Origin: Deinococcus roseus
GTDB taxonomy: Bacteria > Deinococcota > Deinococci > Deinococcales > Deinococcaceae
DNA length: 64,000 nt
NCBI RefSeq assembly: GCF_014646895.1
Contig: NZ_BMOD01000002.1
Span: 62,001-126,000 of the forward strand
Reading direction: 5' to 3'
Positions 34,187 through 43,924 of the stretch are shown here, one piece after another. Each line of letters opens with the position of its first letter. Positions within the stretch are counted from its first letter, which is position 1. The position numbers and the translations under genes are program-made. The notes under the pieces were generated by a model, which was not told the DNA's origin, searched no databases, and was given only the letters and a program-made list of their open reading frames with translations.

Positions 34187-34948
34187 ATGTTGCTTGCCTT
34201 TGATCTGGATGGAACCATCGTCACCCGGAAGTTCGATTTGCCAGCAGAGACCCGCAAGGCGGTGGATTACGCCCGCAGCAAGGGGCACCAGGTCACGGTG
34301 ATCACCGGACGCACAGACCGCAGTTCCCGGCCTTACCTGCAAACCCTGAACGTGGAATCCCACTTTGGCAGTTGCCAGGGGTCAAGGGTGCATGGTCACG
34401 GCGAAGAAATGCTGCATCAGGTGTACATCGGTGCAGATGAGGTGCTGAAAACCCTGAAACTCCTGAGGCAGCACCGTTCAGCAAAGTTCTTCATGAGCAG
34501 TCCCACCCATCTTTTCCTGAAGGATCTGGAAGATCCCTTTTTCAGCTGGGCCCATCAGGAAGGTCATGTGGTACAGCAGTTGCAGGACCTGACGCCAGAA
34601 ACCGTCAACAAGATCGTGATTTACGGCAAGAACCTCACAAAGCTGTCTGAAAAAGTCCATGCGCAGGTGCAGGGGCAGTTTTATCCCTGGGACCACACGG
34701 TGCTGGAAGTGCTGCCCCAGGGAAGCTCCAAAGGACATGCCCTCTCTTTGCTGGCCCAGCATTATGGTTATGGCCCCGAAGATGTGGTCGCTTTCGGAGA
34801 TGGGGTCAATGACATCAGCATGTTCGAGTGGGCTGGAACGGGCATCTCTGTGGGACATGCAGGTGAGCACCTGCGTTCTCTGGGCAAAGAACATGTTGCA
34901 GAACCCGAGAAACTGGGTGTGGTGGAATGGATTTACAAGAACCTGTGA
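34187..34948 (+). CDS. HAD-superfamily phosphatase, Cof type
   Basis: 253 residues. Motif I is 'FDLDGTIV', motif II 'VITGR', motif IV 'GDGVNDISMFEWAG'; a C2B cap lies between. Enzymes of this type remove phosphate from sugar phosphates, nucleotides or PLP; the substrate is unknown. The start at 34187 is chosen because it gives the canonical N-terminus and lies 5 bases after TAAAAT; the ORF reaches back into element F. It overlaps the next gene by 4 bp. Confidence 0.85.
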   Translation: MLLAFDLDGTIVTRKFDLPAETRKAVDYARSKGHQVTVITGRTDRSSRPYLQTLNVESHFGSCQGSRVHGHGEEMLHQVYIGADEVLKTLKLLRQHRSAKFFMSSPTHLFLKDLEDPFFSWAHQEGHVVQQLQDLTPETVNKIVIYGKNLTKLSEKVHAQVQGQFYPWDHTVLEVLPQGSSKGHALSLLAQHYGYGPEDVVAFGDGVNDISMFEWAGTGISVGHAGEHLRSLGKEHVAEPEKLGVVEWIYKNL

Positions 34949-35709
34949 GGATTGCAGCGATTTCGGACATTCACAGTAACCTGCTGGCCTTGCAGGCAGT
35001 CTGGGAGGATCTGCAGAAGCACAGCCCGGATCTGGTGGTGTGTCTGGGGGACCACCTGTGGGGTTCCCTGCAGCCCCGTCTGGTGGCGGATTTCTTGATG
35101 GAGCATGGGGTGCTGTGCATTTCGGGGAACCAGGACCGCAGCATCCACAGCCCCACAGAACAGGAAAAAGCCAGTGCAGATTTTGCTTTTCTGCATTCCG
35201 AGCTTTCAGAACACCACCTGCAGTGGCTTCTTGAGATGCCTGCAACCCTGAACCTGCCCGGTGTCCTGCTCTGCCATGGCACCCCCACCTCTGACACCAC
35301 CTACCTGCTGGAAACCGTGACGGAGCATGGGGTCAGGCTGGCTTCTGAAGCAGAAATCTTGCAACGCCTGGACCATGAAACGGCTCCTCTGGTGCTGTGT
35401 GGGCATTCCCATGTGGCACGGGTGGTACAGGCTGGAAACCAGTTGATTGTGAATCCGGGCAGTGTGGGCATCCCTGCTTACGACGATGATGTTCCGTACC
35501 CACATGTGATGGAATCGGGCAGCCCCCATGCGCGTTATGCCCTGCTCAGCCGCACAGGTTCAGGATGGTCGGTCAGCCTGCAAAACGTGGTCTATGATTG
35601 GGAGGTCACTGCACAAACTGCCGCACTGAGAGGGCGTTCTGATCGAGCTTGCTGGATCAGAACAGGGCGGGTTGAACCTTTCAATTTCACCCAAAACCAT
35701 TTGCAGTAA
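34945..35709 (+). CDS. metallophosphoesterase, YfcE/MJ0936 type
   Basis: 254 residues. All metal motifs are visible: 'ISDIHSN', 'CLGDHLWG', 'ISGNQDR', 'LLCHGTP' and 'CGHSHVARV'. Calcineurin-like phosphoesterases of this small bacterial class hydrolyse phosphodiesters or nucleotides. The start is GTG at 34945, giving a GTGA overlap with the stop of the HAD gene; the ATG at 34927 is possible. Translationally coupled to the HAD gene, then 8 bp to the ADP-ribosylglycohydrolase gene. Confidence 0.85.
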   Translation: MRIAAISDIHSNLLALQAVWEDLQKHSPDLVVCLGDHLWGSLQPRLVADFLMEHGVLCISGNQDRSIHSPTEQEKASADFAFLHSELSEHHLQWLLEMPATLNLPGVLLCHGTPTSDTTYLLETVTEHGVRLASEAEILQRLDHETAPLVLCGHSHVARVVQAGNQLIVNPGSVGIPAYDDDVPYPHVMESGSPHARYALLSRTGSGWSVSLQNVVYDWEVTAQTAALRGRSDRACWIRTGRVEPFNFTQNHLQ

Positions 35710-35717
35710 GCTGAGGT

Positions 35718-36779
35718 ATGCAAGAGCGCATCCATGGCATGCTGCTCGGAATGGCTGTGGGAAATGCCCTGGGGCTCCCCTACGAGAACCTTCCGCGCAG
35801 CCAGGCCAGCAGACTGGGGCACCCGGACCGCATGCGGTTCTGGATGGGGCACGGCATGGTCTCGGACGACACCGAGCATGCCCTGATCACCCTGGAAGCC
35901 CTGCTGAAATCCGGTGGGGATGTGCAACTGTTTCAGAAATTGCTGGCAAAAGGTCTGGTGCGCTGGGGACGGTCTTTTCCCCTCAGTGCAGGCAAGGCCA
36001 CCCTGATTGCCGTGAGCAAACTGTCTGTGGGGGTTTCACCTGAGCGCAGTGGCGTGATGTCTGCCGGAAATGGACCCCTGATGCGCAGTTTGCCTCTGGG
36101 CCTGATGCTGGGCGATCCTGAGAAATTGCGCCAGATGGTGCGGGTTTCCACGCGCATCACCCACCTGGATTTGCGTGCAGAGCGAGGTGCACTGGTGCTG
36201 GCCCTGGCCGCCCGTTTCATCCTGGAGCACAAACGCCTGAAGATCACCCCTTTTCTGGAAAACCTGCTGAACTGGATCCCTGAGGAGGAAGACAGTGAGT
36301 TGTGGGATTTGCTGGCTTTGCTGGAAGACAGCCTGGAGAAACAACAGTCCACCTTGCAATTTGCAAGAGAACTGGGCCTGCAAGATGGAGTGAGCGGTTA
36401 CGTGTATCACACCCTGCCGGTGGTGCTGCACGCCTGGTTTGCCACCCCCAACCGGTTTGAACATGCGGTCAAAAGCGTGATTGAACTGGGCGGAGACACC
36501 GACACCATGGCCGCTCTGGTGGGTGGGCTGGTGGGCATCCGGGTCAGCGTTGATGGCATCCCTCCAGAATGGACCCAGCAACTGTGGGAACCGGCCCGGG
36601 GGCTGGATTTCATGGAAAAAGCCGCGTCCAGCCTGGCCCGCAACCGGGTTCAGGAGTATCCCAGACCGTCGATTTTGCTGTCATCCACCCGGCAGATTGT
36701 GTTCAACACCGGGGTGCTGGGACATGTGGTGCGGCGCATGTGGTGGCAGGTGGCATCCAGGCCTTCATCTTCTGCTTAA
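35718..36779 (+). CDS. ADP-ribosylglycohydrolase family protein
   Basis: 353 residues of the ARH/DraG fold. Metal-binding motifs 'SDDTEHAL' and 'GGDTDTMAALVGGLVG' are intact, with 'GMAVGNALGLPYE' near the N-terminus. Such enzymes remove ADP-ribose from proteins or hydrolyse O-acetyl-ADP-ribose or related compounds. It directly follows two phosphohydrolases, so the three may act on one nucleotide/ADP-ribose substrate line; that is inference from context. A long Leu/Glu-rich insertion lies around residues 165-215. Confidence 0.85.
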   Translation: MQERIHGMLLGMAVGNALGLPYENLPRSQASRLGHPDRMRFWMGHGMVSDDTEHALITLEALLKSGGDVQLFQKLLAKGLVRWGRSFPLSAGKATLIAVSKLSVGVSPERSGVMSAGNGPLMRSLPLGLMLGDPEKLRQMVRVSTRITHLDLRAERGALVLALAARFILEHKRLKITPFLENLLNWIPEEEDSELWDLLALLEDSLEKQQSTLQFARELGLQDGVSGYVYHTLPVVLHAWFATPNRFEHAVKSVIELGGDTDTMAALVGGLVGIRVSVDGIPPEWTQQLWEPARGLDFMEKAASSLARNRVQEYPRPSILLSSTRQIVFNTGVLGHVVRRMWWQVASRPSSSA

Positions 36780-36819
36780 GCCATGCCCCCTATAATGGAG
36801 GGTCAAGGAGTTTACCAAC

Positions 36820-37770
36820 ATGACTTTGAGCAGCGCACTGCCTGCAGGCTGGACCCCCGCCCCCGCAGGTTACAAACATGTGGTCAGTGTTTCCATCGGT
36901 TCCAGCAAACGCAACGCCCGTGAGGAACTTTCGGTGCTGGGCCAGAAACTCATTCTGGAACGCATTGGCACCGATGGCGACATGGAGAAGGCCGCCCAGC
37001 TCTTCCGCGAACTGGACGGCAAGGTGGATGCATTTGGTCTGGGAGGAACAGACCTTTACATCATCGCTGGAGAGAAGAAGTATTCCTTCCGGGACATTGT
37101 GAAGCTGTGCTCCAATGCCAAGATCACCCCCATTCTGGACGGCAGCGGTCTGAAACACACCCTGGAACGCGAAGCCATCCGGCAACTCGAGCCGCACATC
37201 CACTGGAACGGCACCCGCACCCTGATGGTGGCCGCTGTGGACCGTTTCGGCATGGCAGAAGAACTGGCCAGTTCTGGTGCAGATGTGCTGTACGGAGACA
37301 TCATCTTCAGCCTGGGGATGCCCTTCCCGATCCGTTCCATTGGCGGTCTGAGGAAAGTGGCCCATACCCTGCTTCCCGTCCTGACCCTGCTGCCTTTCAA
37401 GTGGTTTTACCCCACCGGCGACAAGCAGGACAAGGAAGTCAAAGGCACCGGCAGCAATTACTACGCCTGGGCCGATGTGATTGCCGGAGATTTCCTCTAC
37501 ATCCGCCGTTACGCCCCAAAAGACCTGAAAGGCAAGATCATCCTCACCAACACCACCACTGCAGCAGACCTGGCGTGGGCAAAGGCTTCCGGGGTGAAGG
37601 AAATGATCACCACCACCCCCAGAATTGGCGGGCGCTCTTTCGGCACCAACGTGATGGAGGCGTTCTTCGTGGCCCTCAGTGGCAAGAAAGAAGCCCTGTC
37701 AGAAGCGGAGTATCTGGATTACATCCAGAAGATCGGGTTCAAGCCCGAGATCACTTCTCTGAACCCCTGA
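36820..37770 (+). CDS. protein of the family annotated 'quinate 5-dehydrogenase'
   Basis: 316 residues. The start 'HVVSVSIGSSKRNAREEL' and 'ERIGTDGDMEKA', 'DAFGLGGTDLYI' match a conserved family that databases label quinate 5-dehydrogenase; experimental support for that name is thin in my knowledge, and the typical shikimate-dehydrogenase motifs are not obvious. Promoter TATAAT with AAGGAG-like site before the ATG (36785-36820). Strong terminator behind. Role unknown. Confidence 0.7.
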   Translation: MTLSSALPAGWTPAPAGYKHVVSVSIGSSKRNAREELSVLGQKLILERIGTDGDMEKAAQLFRELDGKVDAFGLGGTDLYIIAGEKKYSFRDIVKLCSNAKITPILDGSGLKHTLEREAIRQLEPHIHWNGTRTLMVAAVDRFGMAEELASSGADVLYGDIIFSLGMPFPIRSIGGLRKVAHTLLPVLTLLPFKWFYPTGDKQDKEVKGTGSNYYAWADVIAGDFLYIRRYAPKDLKGKIILTNTTTAADLAWAKASGVKEMITTTPRIGGRSFGTNVMEAFFVALSGKKEALSEAEYLDYIQKIGFKPEITSLNP

Positions 37771-37797
37771 ACCAGACCCAACAACCGGAAAACAAAA

Positions 37798-37828
37798 AGA
37801 AAACCACCAGAAATTCTGGTGGTTTTTT
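37798..37828 (+). terminator. rho-independent terminator
   Basis: Stem AAACCACCAGAA / TTCTGGTGGTTT with T6. Closes the quinate-dehydrogenase-like gene, 30 bp after the stop. Confidence 0.9.
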
Positions 37829-37853
37829 CTGCGCTGAGACTGATTAGCAGGGT

Positions 37854-39326
37854 TTATTTGGTGCGGTCAATGCGCATGACGTTGTGGGCCAGAAACTGGG
37901 TGAAGTAGATGGTGCCGTAACGGTTCACGGTGAGGCCCAGAGGGGATTTGATGGCCAGTTTGCGGGGTTCACCCCGGGTGAACACAGTGGCTTCCACACC
38001 AGTGCCTGCCAGATCCACAGGGTTCCAGACGCCGTTCAGGTTGGTGGTGGCAGGGGTGTAGGCCCGGATGCGGTGCTCGTTGATCTCGGAGACCAGGATC
38101 ATGCCGTTGGGGTGGTACTGGATGGTGATGGGGTCATAGCCCGCAGGTTTGGTGACGATCTTGACGGGGGTGCTGGAGTTGAGGTTCTTGCGCCAGATGC
38201 CGGTGCTGGTTCCGAAGAAGATGTTGCCCTGGGGGTCCACAGCCACACCCTCCACGTAGGTTTCTGCAGCGGGCATGGTGAGAACGGTGCTGGTCAGGTA
38301 GGTGCTGTCCGTCTGCTTGGTGAGTTTGCGAATGGCGCGGTTGTTGAGGTCTGCCACATAAAGGTCGGTGCCGTGGTGGGCAATCTGGCGGGGGTTGTTG
38401 AAGCGGGTGCTGCTCTGGTTGCCATCGTTCATGCCTGCGTCCACGGTGCCCGCCACCAGGGTGGGAGACCAGAACAGGCTGGAGACGGTGTAGATCTGGT
38501 TGGCCTGGGTGTTGATGGCCATTTCATCGTTGTCCAGGCAGTCAATGAAGGTGTTGTTGCGGTACACGGCGTTGCTGCTGACCAGCACGGTGTTGTGGGG
38601 ATCCAGACGCCACAGGCCGTTCTGGTCGGTCAGGTAGATCTTGCCGCTGGGGCAGGTGGTCATGCTGAAGGGCTTGTTGAAACGGGTCTGGTCTGCGGCT
38701 CCGGCTTTGTAGCCACCCACATTGAATTTGCCGTAAGCAGGCTGCATGAAAGCATTGGCCGTGATGGGGATCTGGTTGTACTCCTGTCCGGCAGTCACGC
38801 CCAGAGAGAACACGGCTTTGGTGGCCGTTTCGGGCACCTGCACGGCAATGGTGAACACCACGCCATCACCGGGTTTCACCTGATTGCTGAAGGACTTGAA
38901 GGGGAAGAAGGTGTCGGGCAGCAGTCCATCTGCATTGACGATGCCGCCTCCAGGCACGGTCACATTGGCAGCGGTCTGGGCCACAAAGGAGGGCACAAAG
39001 ACAGTGAGGTCAGAGTCTGCACCCATGATCTGGTTGGTGTCGTTTTTCAGGGTGAACTGCACGTTGTAAACGGTGTCGTTCTGGTCGGTGATCACCTGGG
39101 TGGTGGAAAAGCCAGTGCCTCCGTAGTACACCTGCTGTGAGATGCCCGTTCCCTGGGGGGTAATGGGGCGAATGGTTTTGGTCACGGTGTCCAGCTCGAA
39201 CAGCATGCCTTCAGCATTTGGGACTTCCACAGGGGTCACGGGGGGCTGGGTCTGCACGGGGGTGCGGGTTCCGCAGGCGGTGACCATCAGGGCAAGGGTG
39301 GCAACAGTCAGGAATTTCAGTTTCAT
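37854..39326 (-). CDS. lipoprotein with NHL-like beta-propeller
   Basis: 490 residues. Signal ending in lipobox VTAC, so Cys18 should be lipidated and the protein attached to the envelope. After a Pro-rich linker, residues about 40-200 form a beta-sandwich-like domain, and 215-490 are NHL/SMP-type propeller blades ('FNKPFSMTTCPSGKIYLTD', 'GTDLYVADLNNRAIRKL', 'VEGVAVDPQGNIFFGTSTGIWR', 'PLGLTVNRYGTIYFTQ'). Propellers of this kind bind proteins, sugars or act as lactonase-like enzymes; no catalytic residues can be assigned. GGAGG 6 bases before the ATG. Confidence 0.85.
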   Translation of the reverse strand: MKLKFLTVATLALMVTACGTRTPVQTQPPVTPVEVPNAEGMLFELDTVTKTIRPITPQGTGISQQVYYGGTGFSTTQVITDQNDTVYNVQFTLKNDTNQIMGADSDLTVFVPSFVAQTAANVTVPGGGIVNADGLLPDTFFPFKSFSNQVKPGDGVVFTIAVQVPETATKAVFSLGVTAGQEYNQIPITANAFMQPAYGKFNVGGYKAGAADQTRFNKPFSMTTCPSGKIYLTDQNGLWRLDPHNTVLVSSNAVYRNNTFIDCLDNDEMAINTQANQIYTVSSLFWSPTLVAGTVDAGMNDGNQSSTRFNNPRQIAHHGTDLYVADLNNRAIRKLTKQTDSTYLTSTVLTMPAAETYVEGVAVDPQGNIFFGTSTGIWRKNLNSSTPVKIVTKPAGYDPITIQYHPNGMILVSEINEHRIRAYTPATTNLNGVWNPVDLAGTGVEATVFTRGEPRKLAIKSPLGLTVNRYGTIYFTQFLAHNVMRIDRTK

Positions 39327-39487
39327 AAGGTCCTCCAGCGCCAGAACGCTTTTTCTGATCTCTGATCAGTGAGCGTCCTGCTGATGAAGGCAGAATAAAC
39401 AACGGAGCATGATTGCAAGATGATTGCCAAAAAGGGCAGATCAGAATGGATGCAGGCTTCTGGCAGAGAGGGCAATCATGCTGCAAT

Positions 39488-39519
39488 CCTGCAATTCAAA
39501 CCTGCAATTCAAACCTGCA
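39488..39519. repeat. 13-bp tandem repeat
   Basis: CCTGCAATTCAAA twice, then a partial third copy. It sits in the 196-bp gap between the NHL lipoprotein and DUF3592 genes, which otherwise shows only a short palindrome (CTGATCTCTGATCAG near 39355). Confidence 0.8.
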
Positions 39520-39522
39520 GGG

Positions 39523-39939
39523 TCAGGCGAACCGGGACAGGCGAAACACAAACCAGCCCACCCCGCCAAAACACAAGCCCAGGCCCAGCAGAATGCAGGG
39601 GATCATCCACAGATCCGCAAAGCTGGAAATGGTGGCAGATGCAGGTTTCTGCGGGTCATACAGCACCGTCACCCGGTCCCCAATGTCCGGGTGGGGATCG
39701 CTGCCCAGCGGATTGCGAAAAATCAGGGTCTTGCCCTGCCGTGTGGTGTATTTCACAAAGGGGTAGTAGACCACCCCTCCTTTGCTGAGCCGTCCTTTTT
39801 CCAGGTCCACCACATGCCCATTTGCGCTCAGGCTCTTTTGCAGAAAAGCCCACTGGCTGCCTGCAGCCCACACGGCCCCCAGCAGAAAGAGTCCTCCGAT
39901 GGCCATGATGAAAATCAACACTGCTTTCTGAATCCCCAT
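39523..39939 (-). CDS. DUF3592 membrane protein
   Basis: 138 residues: a hydrophobic segment at each end (about 7-25 and 110-133) and between them the DUF3592 core ('GHVVDLEKGR', 'YYPFVKYTTRQGKTL', 'DIGDRVTVLYDPQKP'). Found in many bacteria; role unknown. Stand-alone gene. Confidence 0.8.
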   Translation of the reverse strand: MGIQKAVLIFIMAIGGLFLLGAVWAAGSQWAFLQKSLSANGHVVDLEKGRLSKGGVVYYPFVKYTTRQGKTLIFRNPLGSDPHPDIGDRVTVLYDPQKPASATISSFADLWMIPCILLGLGLCFGGVGWFVFRLSRFA

Positions 39940-40118
39940 GCAGTGACTGTACCGTGTTCAGCTGGAAGTTGCTTGCAGGTCTGGCACATCTTTTTGCGGT
40001 AAGATCTTCTCTGCTGCTGCTTCCACCCGACACCCTCAAGCCAACCCACAAAACCTTTGCAGAACAGGTTTTTTCTGGCAAAAAGTGTCAGGTAGCAGGG
40101 TGTTCTCAGAAAGGTGAC
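39940..40118. other. gene-free stretch upstream of the efp promoter
   Basis: No ORF or RNA gene is recognisable. The efp promoter and leader follow at 40119-40305. Confidence 0.5.
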
Positions 40119-40147
40119 TTACCTTTGTGCAGAGAACGGGTTAGAAT
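40119..40147 (+). promoter_or_regulatory. efp-accB-accC promoter
   Basis: TTACCT (40119-40124), 17-bp spacer, TAGAAT (40142-40147). About 150 nt of leader follow, containing the hairpin GAGTAG/CTACTC (40160-40177). Confidence 0.6.
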
Positions 40148-40305
40148 ACAGCTTGTTGCGAGTAGGACATTCTACTCTACCCCCGTCAGAATGTCAGAGC
40201 ATTCCGGGCAAAACGCACAGGACAGCCAGCACAAAGGCTCACCTGGACGTATTTAATGGTGCACCTGGGAACAGGGGGCACAGAGAACAAAGGAGTCAGG
40301 AATCA

Positions 40306-40865
<560 letters not shown>

Positions 40866-40866
<1 letters not shown>

Positions 40867-41384
40867 TGGACCCCCGGGATCTCAAGAAAATCCTGGATGC
40901 CCTTTCAGACGCTGAATTCTCCGAGTTCAGCCTGAAAACCAGCGAATACGAGATTTCGCTCAAACGGGGTGTGGAACAGGTGTTCGTGCAGGCTCCAGCA
41001 CCCGTGGTGGCTGGACCTCAGCAGCCTGTGCCCATTGTGGTCACCCAGCCCACCCCCCAGACCCAGCAGGCCACCCAGCCTGTTGCCCAGGCCCAGCCTG
41101 CCCCCGAAGCCGCTCCTGCTGCCCCCACAGAAGACACCAGCAAACTGGTGCCCGTGAAGGCTCCCATCGTGGGAACCTACTATTCTGCCTCCTCCCCTGA
41201 CGCAGCACCCTACATTCAGGTGGGGGACCGGGTGCAACTTGGTCAGGTGCTGTGCATCGTGGAAGCCATGAAACTGATGAACGAGATCGAATCAGAAGTG
41301 GCTGGAATCGTGCGCAAGATCCTGGTGAACAACGCCCAGCCTGTCGAGTACGGTCAGGATTTGTTCCTGATCGAACCTGCCTGA
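40866..41384 (+). CDS. accB: biotin carboxyl carrier protein of acetyl-CoA carboxylase
   Basis: Carries biotin between the carboxylase and the transferase in the first step of fatty acid synthesis. 172 residues: N-terminal conserved helix, a Pro/Ala/Gln-rich flexible linker (about 42-92), and the biotinyl domain with Lys136 in 'VEAMKLMNEIESE'. Translationally coupled to efp (TAATG). Confidence 0.96.
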
Positions 41385-41401
41385 ATTTAAACATTTGAGA
41401 C

Positions 41402-41451
41402 TTCCCCCTCGGGGCTCCTGTCAGCGGGGGCCATGCAGGGGGAAACTTTTT
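41402..41451 (+). terminator. attenuator-like hairpin between accB and accC
   Basis: Stem TTCCCCCT (41402-41409) / AGGGGGAA (41437-41444), with GC-rich sequence inside, then CTTTTT directly before the accC ribosome binding site. As it stands inside an operon it may set the accB:accC ratio. Confidence 0.6.
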
Positions 41452-41461
41452 AAGGAGCCCC

Positions 41462-42808
41462 ATGGATCAACCTCCCTTCAAGAAAATCCTGATTGCCAAC
41501 CGGGGCGAGATTGCCCTGAGGGTGATCCGCACCTGCAAGGAAATGGGCATCAAGACGGTGGTCGTGTACAGCCAGCCCGACGAGGGCAGCCTGCCCGTGC
41601 TGCTGGCCGATGAATCCGTCTGTGTGGGACCCGCTGCCAGCAAGGACAGCTACCTCAACATCCCCAACATCCTCTCTGCCGCCCTGATCACCGGAGCCGA
41701 AGCCATCCACCCCGGATACGGTTTCATGGCCGAGAACCCCGACTTTGCCGAGATGTGCCGCGACCACGGCATTGTCTTCATTGGCCCCACCCCCGAGAGC
41801 ATGCGTGCTCTGGGCTCCAAAGCCGGAGGGCGTGAAATTGCTGCCGAGAGTGGTGTGCCCACCGTTCCCGGAACGGGCGTGCTGGAAACCGTGGATGAGG
41901 CCCTGCTGGCCGCCAAACAGATTGGTTACCCTGTGCTGCTCAAGGCCAGTGCCGGGGGCGGCGGGCGCGGCCAGAAGGTTGTGCGCACCCAGGAGGAACT
42001 GAAGAGCCTCTTCAACCAGGCACAGGAAGAAGCCCGCCTGTACTTCGGGGATGAAGCCATCATCATGGAAAAATTCCTGGAGGAGTTCCGGCACGTGGAA
42101 GTGCAGGTGCTCGGAGACGGCCAGGGCAACGTGATCCACATTGGAGAACGCGACTGCTCAATCCAGCGCCGCAACCAGAAACTCATCGAGGAGGCCCCCT
42201 CCACCCTGCCCGATTCCCTGCGTCAGGAGATTCTGGCCGCCGGGGTGCGCCTTGCAAAACACGTGAACTACGCGGGCGCAGGCACCCTGGAATTCATTGT
42301 GGACACCAACGGCCACTTCTACTTCATGGAGATGAACACCCGCATTCAGGTGGAGCACTGCGTTTCAGAAATGATCTCGCAGCTGGACTTCATCCGGGAA
42401 ATGCTGCTGATCGCCTCCGGTCAGGCATTGCGCATCAAGCAGGAAGAGGTGAAGCTCTACGGCCACGCCATTGAGTGCCGCATCAACGCAGAAGATCCCG
42501 AAAAAGACTTCCGTCCCAGTGCAGGCAAAATCACCAATTTGCATGTGGCCGGAGGCCCCGGTGTGCGTTTTGATTCCCACGCTTACGCCGGTTACCAGAT
42601 TCCCCCCCACTACGACAGTCTGGTCGGGAAACTGATCGTGTGGGCCCCCACCCGCCAGGAAGCCATCGCCCGCATGAAACGCGCCCTGGAAGAAACCATT
42701 GTGGATGGGGTCAAGACCACCATTCCGCTGTACATCAAAATCATGGACAACCCCTACTACAAACGCGGGGCTGTGCTGACCAACTTCCTCAAGACTCGAA
42801 TGGAGTGA
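41462..42808 (+). CDS. accC: biotin carboxylase subunit of acetyl-CoA carboxylase
   Basis: ATP-dependent carboxylation of the biotin on AccB. 448 residues, ATP-grasp enzyme: N-terminal 'KKILIANRGEIALRVIRTCKEMG', glycine-rich 'VLLKASAGGGGRG', the metal-binding 'MEMNTRIQVEHCVSE'. Full length. AAGGAG 5 bases before the ATG; the accA/accD genes are not in the window. Confidence 0.97.
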   Translation: MDQPPFKKILIANRGEIALRVIRTCKEMGIKTVVVYSQPDEGSLPVLLADESVCVGPAASKDSYLNIPNILSAALITGAEAIHPGYGFMAENPDFAEMCRDHGIVFIGPTPESMRALGSKAGGREIAAESGVPTVPGTGVLETVDEALLAAKQIGYPVLLKASAGGGGRGQKVVRTQEELKSLFNQAQEEARLYFGDEAIIMEKFLEEFRHVEVQVLGDGQGNVIHIGERDCSIQRRNQKLIEEAPSTLPDSLRQEILAAGVRLAKHVNYAGAGTLEFIVDTNGHFYFMEMNTRIQVEHCVSEMISQLDFIREMLLIASGQALRIKQEEVKLYGHAIECRINAEDPEKDFRPSAGKITNLHVAGGPGVRFDSHAYAGYQIPPHYDSLVGKLIVWAPTRQEAIARMKRALEETIVDGVKTTIPLYIKIMDNPYYKRGAVLTNFLKTRME

Positions 42809-42824
42809 ACTTCAGGAGCACCAG

Positions 42825-42855
42825 AAGGGAGCGTGTCTGCGCTCCCTTTATCTTT
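42825..42855 (+). terminator. terminator of efp-accB-accC
   Basis: Stem AAGGGAGCG / CGCTCCCTT with a 6-nt loop and TTTATCTTTT. It overlaps the end of the convergent gene. Confidence 0.85.
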
Positions 42856-43291
42856 TGGGCAACTTTACAACCATCGGTTGATTTTCGCCTTTTTCCCCGA
42901 TTCTGAGTTCCCCTTTGACCTGCAGGGTTTTCATGTAGCACAGCCCATCTCTGGTGTTGCACATGAACACATCCGCATTCAGCAGCAGGGGGTAACTGCC
43001 TTTTTTGAGGTTTCTGGGAACATCCAATTTGAATTTCAGAGGGTCCAGACGGGCGAAATAGGTTTGAGGCTCGTAATCGGCATCTGGCCCCTTGATGGCC
43101 TCCCCTTCCAGAATCAGGGTTTTGAATGGGGTGGTCAGGGTCAGTCTGGTGGGTGCATCTTTGTTGATCAGCACCTCTTGTGGGTTGTCAATTTGCAGGT
43201 TCAGCACCACCGTCTGTCCAGGTTGCGCATAAACCACACCCGAATTCTGAACGGCAGCACTTCCCAGAGCAGGCAAAAGCAAAAAAATCAT
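42848..43291 (-). CDS. exported hypothetical protein coupled to the thioredoxin gene
   Basis: 147 residues. Short hydrophobic N-terminus without a full Arg/Lys start ('MIFLLLPALGSAA'), then an all-beta domain with a CxxxxxxC pair ('FMCNTRDGLCYM'), similar in feel to DUF2141/DsbD-alpha-like N-terminal domains that receive electrons from redox partners. It overlaps the thioredoxin gene by ATGA and so is translated with it. A link to the redox protein is likely; family not certain. Confidence 0.65.
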   Translation of the reverse strand: MIFLLLPALGSAAVQNSGVVYAQPGQTVVLNLQIDNPQEVLINKDAPTRLTLTTPFKTLILEGEAIKGPDADYEPQTYFARLDPLKFKLDVPRNLKKGSYPLLLNADVFMCNTRDGLCYMKTLQVKGELRIGEKGENQPMVVKLPKR

Positions 43292-43806
43292 TCGTTCAGC
43301 AACCTCTCAATGGCCCTCCTGAGGGGTTTCTCTCCTGCAGGGAATCTGGGGGAGATTTCCCCGTGGGCCGTGTACTGAATTGTACCCCGTCTGTCCAGCA
43401 GATAAAAACTGGGCCAGTACTGGTTGCCAAACGCTTTCCAGGTGCGGTACTGGTTGTCCTGCATGATGGGCCAGCGGATGCCCTGCTCTTGCAGGTAGGT
43501 TTTCAGGGCTTCTGGGTCCCTGTCTGAATCAAACTCGGGCGTGTGCACCCCGATGATTTCCAGTCCCTTGCTGTGGTACTCGGCGTACATTTTTTTCAGC
43601 AGTGGGATGGTGTTGTGGCAGTTGATGCAGGAGTGGACCCAGAAATTGATCAGCACCACCTTGCCTTTCAAATTCTGCAATTTCAGGGGCTGGGTGTTCA
43701 GCCATGCACCGGAAGGCTGCAGTTCAGGGGCAACCCCTTTCTGCATCGACAGCAGCAAAGCAGGCAGAAAAAGCAATCCAGCACCCAGAGCAAACCATTT
43801 CTTCAT
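43288..43806 (-). CDS. membrane-anchored thioredoxin-like protein (TlpA/DipZ type)
   Basis: 172 residues starting at 43806 (AAGGAG 5 bases upstream); the ORF goes further up but has no support there. N-terminal anchor (about 5-22), then a thioredoxin fold with the active site 'VHSCINCHN' (CxxC with Ile-Asn), as in DipZ/redoxin proteins, and cis-Pro region 'NQYWPSFYLLDRRG'. It faces the cell wall side and should handle disulfides or cytochrome maturation. Confidence 0.85.
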   Translation of the reverse strand: MKKWFALGAGLLFLPALLLSMQKGVAPELQPSGAWLNTQPLKLQNLKGKVVLINFWVHSCINCHNTIPLLKKMYAEYHSKGLEIIGVHTPEFDSDRDPEALKTYLQEQGIRWPIMQDNQYRTWKAFGNQYWPSFYLLDRRGTIQYTAHGEISPRFPAGEKPLRRAIERLLNE

Positions 43807-43924
43807 GTGTTCTCCTTCAGAGGGGTGTTCAATGGAGGTACGCACCAGAGCTGCTGCAGGTTCGATGGGTGGCCCATTGAACTTTTCACCCCGCTTTTTG
43901 CGTACCCTGACAAAGGAGACCCGC

